A DNA stretch of 64,000 nucleotides from Streptomyces sp. NBC_00249. Lineage in GTDB: Bacteria > Actinomycetota > Actinomycetes > Streptomycetales > Streptomycetaceae. The stretch is taken from contig NZ_JAPEMV010000008.1 in assembly GCF_026342355.1 (NCBI RefSeq), positions 124,001 to 188,000 on the forward strand, written 5' to 3'. A model generated the notes under the pieces. That model did not search any database, was not told the origin of the DNA, and saw only the letters and a list, made by a program, of their open reading frames with translations. Each line of letters starts with the position of its first letter. Positions within the stretch are counted from its first letter, which is position 1. Position numbers and translations under genes: made by a program. Shown here in pieces: positions 54,744-63,763 of this stretch.

Positions 54744-57614
54744 GTGCACGTGCCTGACGTCTCCGTGGTCGTCATCGTCTACAACGACGCAGAGCGTCTG
54801 CCGACAGCCGTCCAGTCGGTTTTGGACCAGACCCTGCGCGGGGTCGAAGTCGTGATCGTGGACGACTGCAGCAAGGACCGGTCCTACGCGGTCGCCAAGG
54901 AGCTCGAAGCAGCGCATCCGGGACGGGTGCGCGCCTTCCAGCTGCCGCAGAACAGCGGCGGCTGCGGCGCGCCGCGCAACCACGGCATCCAGCAGGCCAC
55001 CGGCACCTACGTCATGTTCCTGGACAGCGACGACGTGCTGGAGCGCAACGCCTGCCGCAACATGCTGGCGGCCGCCGAGCGCACCGGCTCCGACCTGGTC
55101 TCCGGCATGTGCGTGCGGGTCCACCTCGACAACCGGTGGGGCAAGACCACCGAGTGGTACCCGTGGATCTACGCGCGCACCCGCACGCTGGAGTCGATCA
55201 CCGAGTACCCGGACCTGCTGGTCTACGACACGCTCTCCACGAACAAGTGCTACCGCCGCGCGTTCCTGCTGGAGCAGGGCCTGGAGTTCCCGGTCGGCAT
55301 CCACTACGAGGACCTGCTGTTCTCGGCGCAGGCGTACGTCGCCGCCCGCCGCATCACGCTGATCCCCAACCACGTGTACTTCTGGAACGTGGTCGAGAAG
55401 GCCTCGGCGAAGTCGATCAGCAACCGGCGCCACGAGATCGCGAACTTCGTCCACCGGATGGAGATCCACCGCCGCGTCGACGAGCTGCTCGCCGCCAAGG
55501 GCCACACCGACATCAAGTCCGCGAAGGACACCAAGTTCCTCAAGCACGACCTGGTGCTCCACCTGCGCGACCTGCCCCTGCTCGGTGACACGTACCGCCA
55601 GGAGTTCGCCCGGCTCGCCAACGGCTACCTCGCGGGGATCGACCCGGCCGCGTACGAGAACGTCACCCACCTGCAGGCCATCTGCGCCTACCTGCTGGGC
55701 AAGGAGGACTGGGACAACCTCCTCCCGGCCGCCGACGCGATGACCAACAAGGGCCGGCTGTCCTCCCCCCTCGCCGAGCGCGACGGGCGCGTCTACTGGT
55801 GCTCCCGCCACCTCGACGACGCCGAGGGCCGCCGGATACTGGACGTCACCGACCAGGGCTTCCACACGACCGCGCTGTCGTCCCTGATCCTCGGCAACCG
55901 TCTGACCTCCTACGAGGACGACGGGCGCGGCACGGTCACCCTGTCCGGTGCCGTCGTGAACCCCCTGGGCCGGATCCAGGAGGGCGCCGAGCTGAAGGCC
56001 ACGCTCGAATTCCGGGCCCGCCGCCAGATCGGGGTGCGTTCTTTCAGCTTCCCGGTGGCAACCGTGCGCCACGCCGGTGACACGATCGAGTGGACCGCCA
56101 CGGCCGACGTCGGCAGCACGGTCCGCCCCCTCGGCATCATCGACGCCGTCTGGGACGTCCGCCTGAAGCTGACGGCCGGCGGCGACCGGATGACCACCCG
56201 CGTCTCCGTCGGCGGCGTCGACCTGGAGTCGGCGGCCCGGCTGCGCGTGCGCCCCCGCCTGACCCGTCTGGTGTCCGACCGGTTCGAGCCGGAGATGACC
56301 AAGAAGGGCAACCTCTCCTACGTCCTGACCGCCGAGGGCCCCGCCGCCGTGCGCACCCAGTCGCTGATCAACAGCGCGATGCACGGCAAGGCCGCGGGCG
56401 TGGTCAAGCGCGGCCTGCGCCGGGCCCTGAAGGCCCGCCGCAACATCGGCTCGGGCGAGCAGAAGGTGAAGCTCTACCACGAGGTCTTCTCGAAGCTGCC
56501 ACTCAAGAAGGGCACCGTCGTCTTCGAGAGCCACATGGGCAAGCAGTACAGCGACAGCCCCAAGGCGATCTACGAGGAGATGGTGCGCCAGGGCGCGCCC
56601 TTCGAGGCGATCTGGTCCTACGCGGGCGGCAAGCCCACCGGCTTCCCCAAGGAGGCCACCCTGGTGCGCCGCTGGAGCTGGGCGTACCTGCGGGCGCTGG
56701 CCCAGGCCGAGTACTGGGTCGACAACCAGGGCTTCCCGCTGGCGCTGGCCAAGCGCCCGGGGACCACGTACATCCAGACCTGGCACGGCTCCGCCCTCAA
56801 GCGCATGGGCTTCCACGAGCCCCGTACCAAGGCGCAGGGCAAGGCCGGCCAGGACCGCTTCCAGGCGGCCGTCGACCGCTTCGACCACTTCCTGATCCGC
56901 TCCGAGCACGACGCCCGCACCCTCGCGAAGGGCTTCCGGCTGCGCGACGAGGTCCTGCTGCGCACCGGCTACCCGCGCAACGACGCCCTCGTCGAGGCGC
57001 ACCGCGCGGAGGCGCAGAGCGGGGAGCGGGTGCGCGGGCCGCTCGCCGCCGAGCTGGGCATCGACCCGGACAAGAAGGTGCTGCTGTACGCGCCGACCTT
57101 CCGGGCGAACGCGGACGGCACGGTGGAGGGCTTCGAGTTCCCCTTCGACGTGGAGGAGTTCGCCGACCGGCTCGGCGACCGGTACACGCTGCTGGTGCGC
57201 ACGCACTACCTCAACAGCGTCTCCCTGCCGCCGTCGGTCGCGGGCCGGGTCCTGGACGTGTCCCGCCACCACGACATCACCCCGCTGCTGGCGCTGGCCG
57301 ACGGGCTGATCACCGACTACTCGTCCGTGATGTTCGACTACGCGGTGCTGGACCGGCCGATGGTGTTCTTCGCGTACGACTACGAGAAGTACTCCACCGA
57401 CATCCGGGGCACCTACTTCGACCTGAAGGAGAAGGCTCCGGGCCCGGTGGTGGCCACGGCGGACGAGCTGCTGCAGGCCCTCTCCGCCTTCGACGAGGCC
57501 GACGCCAAGTACGCGCAGGCCCGTCAGCGTTTCCTCACCGAGTTCGGCGAGTACGACCGCGGGGACGCCGCCCGCCAGATCGTCGAGAAGTTCTTCACCA
57601 GGAGCGGCAAGTGA
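54744..57614 (+). CDS. Bifunctional GT2 glycosyltransferase / CDP-glycerol glycerophosphotransferase (TagF-like)
   Basis: 956 residues from GTG. Residues about 4-340 are a GT2 domain (VSVVVIVYNDAERLPTAVQSVL, VDDCSKDRS, FLDSDDVLE). Residues about 590-950 are a CDP-glycerol:poly(glycerophosphate) transferase domain with ESHMGKQYSDSPKAIYEEM, TYIQTWHGSALKRMG, VLLYAPTFRA and HDITPLLALADGLITDYSSVMFDY. It would polymerise glycerol-phosphate-type wall polymer. A beta-rich linker joins the domains. The stop overlaps the next gene by GTGA. Confidence 0.9.
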   Translation: MHVPDVSVVVIVYNDAERLPTAVQSVLDQTLRGVEVVIVDDCSKDRSYAVAKELEAAHPGRVRAFQLPQNSGGCGAPRNHGIQQATGTYVMFLDSDDVLERNACRNMLAAAERTGSDLVSGMCVRVHLDNRWGKTTEWYPWIYARTRTLESITEYPDLLVYDTLSTNKCYRRAFLLEQGLEFPVGIHYEDLLFSAQAYVAARRITLIPNHVYFWNVVEKASAKSISNRRHEIANFVHRMEIHRRVDELLAAKGHTDIKSAKDTKFLKHDLVLHLRDLPLLGDTYRQEFARLANGYLAGIDPAAYENVTHLQAICAYLLGKEDWDNLLPAADAMTNKGRLSSPLAERDGRVYWCSRHLDDAEGRRILDVTDQGFHTTALSSLILGNRLTSYEDDGRGTVTLSGAVVNPLGRIQEGAELKATLEFRARRQIGVRSFSFPVATVRHAGDTIEWTATADVGSTVRPLGIIDAVWDVRLKLTAGGDRMTTRVSVGGVDLESAARLRVRPRLTRLVSDRFEPEMTKKGNLSYVLTAEGPAAVRTQSLINSAMHGKAAGVVKRGLRRALKARRNIGSGEQKVKLYHEVFSKLPLKKGTVVFESHMGKQYSDSPKAIYEEMVRQGAPFEAIWSYAGGKPTGFPKEATLVRRWSWAYLRALAQAEYWVDNQGFPLALAKRPGTTYIQTWHGSALKRMGFHEPRTKAQGKAGQDRFQAAVDRFDHFLIRSEHDARTLAKGFRLRDEVLLRTGYPRNDALVEAHRAEAQSGERVRGPLAAELGIDPDKKVLLYAPTFRANADGTVEGFEFPFDVEEFADRLGDRYTLLVRTHYLNSVSLPPSVAGRVLDVSRHHDITPLLALADGLITDYSSVMFDYAVLDRPMVFFAYDYEKYSTDIRGTYFDLKEKAPGPVVATADELLQALSAFDEADAKYAQARQRFLTEFGEYDRGDAARQIVEKFFTRSGK

Positions 57615-58765
57615 GCCAGGGCCGTGACGTCTTCATCGTCTCCAACAGCGTGGACGAGCTCGGCGGCGTGACCACCTGGTCGCACCAGATGGCCCGGCTG
57701 CTGTGCGAGCGCGGGCACCGGGTGCACATCGTCGGCATCGCGCCCGTCGCACCGGAGATCCGGCAGAAGCTGCCGCAGGACCTGCCGTACGCGATGACCA
57801 CGCTCTACGACACCCACCCGCCCAGGGCCCGGCGCCTGCACGGGGTCAAGGGCCGCCTCAACGCACCCGAGCGGCGCCGTCAGGCGGCCCGGCGGGCGAA
57901 GATGCGGGACAAGGCGGAGACGCTGAGCGGCCTGTTCCGCGCGGCGGGGCCGGGCGCGGTCGTCATCGTCACCCAGGTCTGGGCGATGGAGTGGGTGGCC
58001 CTCGCCGACACCAAGGGGCTCTCGGTGATCGGCATGAGCCACGAGTCCTTCGAGGCCAGCCAGAAGTCCACCCGCGGCGAGCGGGTCCGCCGCCACTACC
58101 CGGAGGTCGACCGGCTGCTGGTGCTGACCCCGGAGGACGCGGACCTGTGGATCCGGGCCGGCATGGAGAACGTCGACAGCATGCCGAACCCGCTGCCGTT
58201 CATGCCGGACTCCCCCGCCCCGCGCACCGCGAAGGTCGTCGCGAGCGTCGGCCGCCTCGCCTTCGAGAAGGGCATGGACCTGCTGCTCGACGCGTGGGCC
58301 GACGCCGCCCCGCACCACCCCGACTGGACCCTGCGGATCTACGGGGCCGGCGCGGAGGAGCCCGCCCTGCGGGCGCACTGCTCCGCGCTCGGGCTGGACG
58401 AGTCCGTCGAGTGGATGGGCAGCACCGACGACGTGCTGGGCGCGCTGCGCGGGGCCTCCGTCTTCGCCCAGGCCTCACGGGCGGAGGGCTTCCCGATCAC
58501 CCTGCTGGAGGCGATGGCGGCGGGGCTGCCGGTGGCGGCCTTCGACTGCGCGCCCGGGGTACGGGAGATCGTGCGGCACGGTGAGGACGGGCTGCTGGCC
58601 CGCCTCGGCAACACGATGGAGCTGGCCGCGCACCTGGACGCGCTGATGGCGGACGCGGATCTGCGCGACCGGCTCGGCGACACCGGTTTCCGCACTGTGC
58701 GCCGCTACTCCAGCGCCGAGATCACCGACCGGTGGGAAGAGCTGTTCGCCTTCCTGGAGCGCTGA
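57611..58765 (+). CDS. GT4 family glycosyltransferase
   Basis: 384 residues from GTG coupled to the TagF-like gene. The GT-B fold shows SNSVDELGGVTTWSHQMARLLCERGH at the N-terminus, then VGRLAFEKGMDLLLDAWA and SRAEGFPITLLEAMAAGLPVAAFDC, the E-x7-E motif of GT4 enzymes. It probably adds a sugar to the polymer made by its partner. A 20-base hairpin follows. Confidence 0.9.
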   Translation: MSQGRDVFIVSNSVDELGGVTTWSHQMARLLCERGHRVHIVGIAPVAPEIRQKLPQDLPYAMTTLYDTHPPRARRLHGVKGRLNAPERRRQAARRAKMRDKAETLSGLFRAAGPGAVVIVTQVWAMEWVALADTKGLSVIGMSHESFEASQKSTRGERVRRHYPEVDRLLVLTPEDADLWIRAGMENVDSMPNPLPFMPDSPAPRTAKVVASVGRLAFEKGMDLLLDAWADAAPHHPDWTLRIYGAGAEEPALRAHCSALGLDESVEWMGSTDDVLGALRGASVFAQASRAEGFPITLLEAMAAGLPVAAFDCAPGVREIVRHGEDGLLARLGNTMELAAHLDALMADADLRDRLGDTGFRTVRRYSSAEITDRWEELFAFLER

Positions 58766-58794
58766 GCGCCCCTGCGCCCCCTCCCCTGTCGCAG

Positions 58795-58839
58795 ACGAAG
58801 CCGCCCGCCCCGGACCTGGTCCGGGGCGGGCGGCTTCGT
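58795..58839. terminator. Bidirectional terminator between the GT4 gene and galE
   Basis: A perfect 20-base stem: ACGAAGCCGCCCGCCCCGGA pairs with its reverse complement around CCTGG. It serves the converging GT4 gene (plus) and galE (minus). Confidence 0.92.
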
Positions 58840-58842
58840 ACG

Positions 58843-59862
58843 TCACACGGTGTGCAGGTCCCGGTGGTTGTCCTTCGGGGCGGCGGCCGTGCGGTTGGCC
58901 TCCCAGCCCGCCCAGGCGGAGGTGACCATGTCACGGACGTCGTGGCGGGCCTTCCAGCCCAGCTCGGTCGCGATCCGGTCGGCGGAGGCCACCACCTTCG
59001 CCGGGTCGCCGGGGCGGCGCGGGGTGACGACCGGGGCGTGGGTGTGCCCGGTGCCCTCGTTCAGCAGCTCGACCATCTCCTTGACGGAGACGCCCTCGCC
59101 GCGCCCGATGTTGACCGTCAGGTCCTTGTACTCCCCGGCCGCGGCCCACTGGGCGAGGCGGCGGGCGGCCACCACGTGAGCGTCGGCGAGGTCCTCGACG
59201 TGGATGTAGTCACGGATGCAGGTGCCGTCCGGGGTCGGGTAGTCGTCGCCGAAGATCCGGGCGCCCTCGCCGGCGTCGTAGCGCTCGAAGACCATCGGGA
59301 CGAGGTTGAAGACCCCGGTGTCGGCGAGCTCGGGGGTGGCCGCGCCCGCCACGTTGAAGTAGCGCAGGCAGGCGGTGGCGATGCCGTGGGCCTTGCCGGC
59401 GGCGCGGACCAGCCATTCGCCGGCCAGCTTCGTCTCGCCGTAGGGGCTCATCGGGGCGCAGGGGGTCTCCTCGGTGACCAGGTCCACGTCGGGCATGCCG
59501 TAGACGGAGGCGGAGGAGGAGAAGAGGACGTTGCGCACGCCCGCGGCGGCGACGGCCTCGAGCAGGACGGTGAGGCCCTGCACGTTCTCGTGGTAGTAGT
59601 ACAGCGGCTTCTCGACGGATTCGCCGACCTGCTTCTTGCCCGCGAGGTGCACCACCCCGGTGATCTTGTGCTCGCGGAGAACCTCGTCGAGGGCGAGGCG
59701 GTCCAGCACCGAGGCCGTGACCAGCGGGACGCCCTCGGGGACGCGGTTCTCATTGCCCGTGGAGAGGTCGTCGAAGACCACGACCTTCTCCCCCGCGTGC
59801 AGCATCGCGCGGACGACGTGAGAGCCGATGTAGCCGGCCCCACCGGTGATGAGGAACGTCAT
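58843..59862 (-). CDS. galE: UDP-glucose 4-epimerase
   Basis: 339 residues. The NAD site is GGAGYIGSHV at the N-terminus, the catalytic Tyr-x3-Lys is in SPYGETKLAGEW, and the substrate blocks include LRYFNVAGA and GTCIRDYIHVEDLADAH. It interconverts UDP-glucose and UDP-galactose, which suggests galactose-containing polymers for the local glycosyltransferases. Confidence 0.95.
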   Translation of the reverse strand: MTFLITGGAGYIGSHVVRAMLHAGEKVVVFDDLSTGNENRVPEGVPLVTASVLDRLALDEVLREHKITGVVHLAGKKQVGESVEKPLYYYHENVQGLTVLLEAVAAAGVRNVLFSSSASVYGMPDVDLVTEETPCAPMSPYGETKLAGEWLVRAAGKAHGIATACLRYFNVAGAATPELADTGVFNLVPMVFERYDAGEGARIFGDDYPTPDGTCIRDYIHVEDLADAHVVAARRLAQWAAAGEYKDLTVNIGRGEGVSVKEMVELLNEGTGHTHAPVVTPRRPGDPAKVVASADRIATELGWKARHDVRDMVTSAWAGWEANRTAAAPKDNHRDLHTV

Positions 59863-59878
59863 GCGTATCTCCCGAGCT

Positions 59879-61516
59879 CTAGCGTGACCTGCGCGTGCGG
59901 GCGCGGTCGAGGCGGTTGCGTACGAAGGTCAGCGCGCCCCCGGCGCCGGGCGCGAGGCGCAGCGCCAGTGCTCCGGCGGCCGTGCGGTAGGGCTGCGCCA
60001 GCAGAACACCGTACCGGCTGCTCGGCAGGGCCCGGCGGCGGAGGAGCCCGCCGAGGGGGCGCAGGGAGGTGAGCAGGGAGCTCCCGTCGGCGCACCGCAC
60101 CTCCACCCGGACGTCCCAGGCCTGCATCCCGCGCAGCCCGCGGCGGCGCCCCACGGCGGCCAGCGCGGCGAGCCGGAAGGGTGACTCGGCGCTCCAGCCG
60201 TCGCCGTCGGCGGCGGGCCGCAGCGCGGCCGGGCGCACCAGGACGGGTTCGCCGCCCGCGCGGGGTACGAAGCGCAGCTCGGCGGTGCGCGGCCCGGCCC
60301 CGTCGAGGCGCCCGTACAGGTCGCGGACCCGGAGCCGGACCGTGTGGCCGGCGGCGGGTTCGGCGTCGACGGTGACGGGCAGCTCGGCGACGGGCAGGTC
60401 CGCGAGCCCGTCCAGCGGGACCGGCAGTTCCCGGCTCCACACCGGCGCCCCGTCGGCGGCGGTGGCGTACGGGGGCACCAGCCGGGGCGGCTCGGCGGCG
60501 AGCCGGGTGAGGCGCTCCAGGTCGGCGGGCGGCTCCGGCGCGGCCAGCAGGACGCGTGCGGTCCAGCGGGCGCGGGCGGGCGCGGCCTCGATGTCGGCCT
60601 CGGCGAAGCCGGCCACGTAGTCGCGGGTCAGGGTCCACCAGGCGGCCCGGTAGGCGGGGTCGGCGCCGATCTCGCGCAGGTACATGCGCAGGTCGTAGTC
60701 GAGGAACTTGGCCTGGCAGGCCCGGCCCAGTTCCGGGGAGGCGGCGGCGAGGGTCCGGGAGGCGGCGGCGTGGGCCTCGACGCGGGAGCGCCAGTTGGAG
60801 ACGTCCCCGCGGTCCAGGGAGATCGACACCTGGGCGGCGCGCCGGCGCACGTGCCAGACGTAGACGAGGTCGCCGACGACGGCGATGCGGGGGGCCGCGG
60901 CCAGGACGCGGGCGGTGAAGACGAAGTCCTCGTAGACGAAGCGGCCGTCGGGGAAACGGATCGCGTGCTTCTCCAGGAAGGAACGCGCGTATAGCTTGTT
61001 GACGCAGAGGGTGTCGCGGACCAGCTCGGGCCGGTCGGCGGGGTGCTCGATGACCTCGCCCGGCGTGTGCAGGCCGGGCATCCAGGGCACGTCGCGGCCC
61101 TCGGGCAGCTCGCGGCGCACGCACGCGCCGACCGTGACCGGCGCCCGGTGCTCCTCGGCGGCCCGGACGAGGGCCTCGGCGGCGCCCGGCGGCAGCACGT
61201 CGTCGCTGTCCAGGAAGAGGACGTACGGGGAGGCCGCGGCCGCGATCCCGTCGTTGCGCGGGGTGCCGCAGCCGCCGCTGTTCTCCGTGCGGCGCAGGAC
61301 CTTGACCCGGGGGTGGGCGGCGGCCAGCGCCTCCAGCACCTCCGGCGTCCCGTCCGAGGAGGCGTCGTCGACGGCGATGACCTCGGCGACGACCGGGCCC
61401 TGGGCGAGGGCCGAGGAGACGGCCTCGCCCACGAGCCCGGCGTCGTTGTACGCGATCACCACGACGGAGACCGAGGGTCCCGCGGGGGCGTCCGTGCTGG
61501 AATTGCTGCTGCTCAC
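59879..61516 (-). CDS. GT2 family glycosyltransferase, large
   Basis: 545 residues from GTG (VSSSNSSTDAPAG); a TTG 39 bases upstream extends the frame. The GT-A motifs are VSVVVIAYNDAGLVGEAV, VDDASSDGT and FLDSDDVLPP. The sequence between residues about 10 and 280 closely follows the GT2 domain of the TagF-like gene (NSGGCGTPRNDGI versus NSGGCGAPRNHGI), so they are paralogues. The C-terminal half is a beta-rich domain without a transferase motif. It stops 17 bases before the galE start. Confidence 0.85.
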   Translation of the reverse strand: MSSSNSSTDAPAGPSVSVVVIAYNDAGLVGEAVSSALAQGPVVAEVIAVDDASSDGTPEVLEALAAAHPRVKVLRRTENSGGCGTPRNDGIAAAASPYVLFLDSDDVLPPGAAEALVRAAEEHRAPVTVGACVRRELPEGRDVPWMPGLHTPGEVIEHPADRPELVRDTLCVNKLYARSFLEKHAIRFPDGRFVYEDFVFTARVLAAAPRIAVVGDLVYVWHVRRRAAQVSISLDRGDVSNWRSRVEAHAAASRTLAAASPELGRACQAKFLDYDLRMYLREIGADPAYRAAWWTLTRDYVAGFAEADIEAAPARARWTARVLLAAPEPPADLERLTRLAAEPPRLVPPYATAADGAPVWSRELPVPLDGLADLPVAELPVTVDAEPAAGHTVRLRVRDLYGRLDGAGPRTAELRFVPRAGGEPVLVRPAALRPAADGDGWSAESPFRLAALAAVGRRRGLRGMQAWDVRVEVRCADGSSLLTSLRPLGGLLRRRALPSSRYGVLLAQPYRTAAGALALRLAPGAGGALTFVRNRLDRARTRRSR

Positions 61517-61560
61517 CCGCAGGATCCTAGGCGACCGGCGTAAAGCGGAGTTCAAACCCG

Positions 61561-63006
61561 TCAGAACGGGCGGAACTCGTCGTACTCCTTCTGCGCGGAG
61601 TCCCCGCGCTGGGCTTCCTTGTCCTTGCGGCGGGTGGTGGCCGGACGCGGGGCGTCCAGACGGTGGTCCTCACCGCGGCGGCCCAGCATCTCGGCGCCGG
61701 CCATGACGGTCGGCTCCCAGTCGAAGACGACGGCGTTCTCGTCGGAGCCGATGGCGACGCCGTCACCGGCGCGGGCGCCGGCCTTCTTCAGCGCTTCCTC
61801 GACACCGAGGCGGTTGAGGCGGTCCGCGAGGTAGCCGACGGCCTCGTCGTTGTTGAAGTCGGTCTGGCGCACCCAGCGCTCCGGCTTCTCGCCGCGCACC
61901 TTGTAGACGTCCTCGACCTCGTCGTAGGTGACGGTGAAGCCGGCGTCGTCCACGGCCTTCGGGCGGATGACGATACGGGTCGCCTCCTCCTTCGGCTTGC
62001 GGGCGCGGGCCTTCGCGATGCCCTCGGCGAGGAAGTAGGAGAGCTCCTTCAGGCCCGTACGGGCGACCGCGGAGACCTCGAAGACCTTGTAGCCGCGGGC
62101 CTCCAGGTCCGGGCGGACCATGTCGGCGAGCTCCTGGCCGTCGGGGATGTCGACCTTGTTCAGGACGACGAGGCGCGGGCGCTTCTCCAGGCCGCCGCCG
62201 TAGAGCCGGAGCTCCTCCTCGATGACGTCGAGGTCGGCGATCGGGTCGCGGTCGGACTCCAGCGTGGCGGTGTCCAGGACGTGCACCAGCACCGAGCAGC
62301 GCTCGACGTGGCGCAGGAACTCCAGGCCGAGGCCGCGGCCCTGGCTGGCGCCGGGGATCAGGCCCGGGACGTCGGCGATCGTGTAGACCGTCGAGCCGGC
62401 GGTGACGACGCCCAGGTTCGGGACCAGGGTGGTGAAGGGGTAGTCCGCGATCTTCGGCTTGGCCGAGGACAGCACCGAGATCAGCGAGGACTTGCCGGCG
62501 CTCGGGAAGCCGACCAGCGCCACGTCGGCGACGGTCTTGAGCTCCAGGACGATGTCGCCGGTGGTGCCGGGGACGCCGAGGAGCGCGAAGCCGGGGGCCT
62601 TGCGGCGGGCGGAGGAGAGCGCGGCGTTGCCGAGACCGCCGCGGCCGCCCTCGGCGGCCACGTAGGTGGTGCCCTGGCCGACGAGGTCGGCGAGGACGTT
62701 GCCCTCCTTGTCGAGGACGACGGTGCCGTCCGGCACGGGCAGGACCAGGTCCTGGCCGTCCTTGCCGGAGCGGTTGTCACCCGCGCCGGGCTTGCCGTTG
62801 GTGGCCTTGCGGTGGGGGCTGTGGTGGTAGTCCAGCAGGGTGGTGATCGCCTGCTCCACCACCAGGATGACGTCGCCGCCACGGCCGCCGTTGCCGCCGT
62901 CGGGGCCGCCGAGCGGCTTGAACTTCTCCCGGTGTACGGAGGCGCAGCCGTGGCCCCCGTTACCCGCGGCGACATGCAGCTCGACGCGGTCCACGAAGGT
63001 GGTCAT
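61561..63006 (-). CDS. obgE: GTPase Obg
   Basis: 481 residues from ATG with GGAGGAACAACC upstream. The Gly-rich Obg fold (GGHGCASVHREKFKPLGGPDGGNGGRGGDV) is followed by the G domain: G1 GFPSAGKSS, G3 DVPGLIPGASQG, G4 NKVDIPD. The OCT C-terminal domain (FTVTYDEVEDVYKVRGEKPERWVRQ) and a charged tail end it. It acts in 50S assembly and, in streptomycetes, in the switch to sporulation. Follows rpmA on the same strand. Confidence 0.97.
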   Translation of the reverse strand: MTTFVDRVELHVAAGNGGHGCASVHREKFKPLGGPDGGNGGRGGDVILVVEQAITTLLDYHHSPHRKATNGKPGAGDNRSGKDGQDLVLPVPDGTVVLDKEGNVLADLVGQGTTYVAAEGGRGGLGNAALSSARRKAPGFALLGVPGTTGDIVLELKTVADVALVGFPSAGKSSLISVLSSAKPKIADYPFTTLVPNLGVVTAGSTVYTIADVPGLIPGASQGRGLGLEFLRHVERCSVLVHVLDTATLESDRDPIADLDVIEEELRLYGGGLEKRPRLVVLNKVDIPDGQELADMVRPDLEARGYKVFEVSAVARTGLKELSYFLAEGIAKARARKPKEEATRIVIRPKAVDDAGFTVTYDEVEDVYKVRGEKPERWVRQTDFNNDEAVGYLADRLNRLGVEEALKKAGARAGDGVAIGSDENAVVFDWEPTVMAGAEMLGRRGEDHRLDAPRPATTRRKDKEAQRGDSAQKEYDEFRPF

Positions 63007-63084
63007 GGTTGTTCCTCCAGATACATGCGGGAATGTCCCGGGCAGGCCTTGCTGCCCATTTAACGTGTCTATGTGACAACGCGC

Positions 63085-63140
63085 CGAGGGCGGACCTCTC
63101 TTCCCGGCGTGAGCCGGGAAGAGCTGAGATCCGCCCTCGG
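63085..63140 (-). terminator. Nested hairpin between rpmA and obgE
   Basis: CCGAGGGCGGA pairs with TCCGCCCTCGG; inside, CTCTTCCCGGC pairs with GCCGGGAAGAG around GTGA. Two 11-base stems with a few unpaired bases between. It probably reduces transcription from the ribosomal-protein genes into obgE. Confidence 0.85.
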
Positions 63141-63174
63141 GAAGTTCAGTACGCCGTGATCAGCAGGAGCTGGA

Positions 63175-63429
63175 TCAGGCGGCCGGAACGATGTTGACGA
63201 CCTTGCGGCCACGGTGCGTGCCGAACTCGACGGCACCCGCCTGCAGCGCGAACAGCGTGTCGTCGCCGCCACGGCCCACACCCGAACCGGGGTGGAAGTG
63301 GGTGCCGCGCTGGCGGACGAGGATCTCACCAGCGGAAACGACCTGACCGCCGAAGCGCTTCACGCCGAGCCGCTGAGCATTGGAATCGCGCCCGTTCCGG
63401 GTGGACGATGCGCCCTTCTTGTGTGCCAT
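63175..63429 (-). CDS. rpmA: 50S ribosomal protein L27
   Basis: 84 residues from ATG (MAHKKGASSTRNGRDSNAQRLGVKRFGGQ), the usual L27 start. The N-terminal tail reaches the peptidyl-transferase centre. There is no extra cleavable N-terminal extension. Thirteen bases separate it from the rplU stop. Confidence 0.97.
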   Translation of the reverse strand: MAHKKGASSTRNGRDSNAQRLGVKRFGGQVVSAGEILVRQRGTHFHPGSGVGRGGDDTLFALQAGAVEFGTHRGRKVVNIVPAA

Positions 63430-63442
63430 GTCTCAGTCCCTC

Positions 63443-63763
63443 TTACTTCGCAGCCGTGGGGATACCGGTGACCTTGATCGCCGTGTACTGCTGGCGGTGA
63501 CCCTGGCGACGGCGGTAGCCGGTCTTGTTCTTGTAGCGCAGGATGTCGATCTTGGCGCCCTTGTGGTGGTCCACGATCTCGGCCTGAACCTTGATCCCGG
63601 CCAGCACCCACGGGTCGCTGGTCACGGCGTCGCCGTCGACAACGAGCAGGGTCGAGAGCTCGACCGTGTCGCCAACCTTGGCAGTGGAAATCTTGTCAAC
63701 CTCAACGATGTCGCCGACAGCAACCTTGTGCTGGCGACCACCGCTGCGCACGATGGCGTACAC
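63443..63763 (-). CDS. rplU: 50S ribosomal protein L21
   Basis: 106 residues from GTG (VYAIVRSGGRQHKVAVGDIVEVDK), the standard length. The C-terminal signature is KIDILRYKNKTGYRRRQGHRQQYTAIKVTGI. Frames open 66 bases further upstream are not used, since homology begins at this GTG. First gene of the rplU-rpmA-obgE operon. Confidence 0.97.
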   Translation of the reverse strand: MYAIVRSGGRQHKVAVGDIVEVDKISTAKVGDTVELSTLLVVDGDAVTSDPWVLAGIKVQAEIVDHHKGAKIDILRYKNKTGYRRRQGHRQQYTAIKVTGIPTAAK

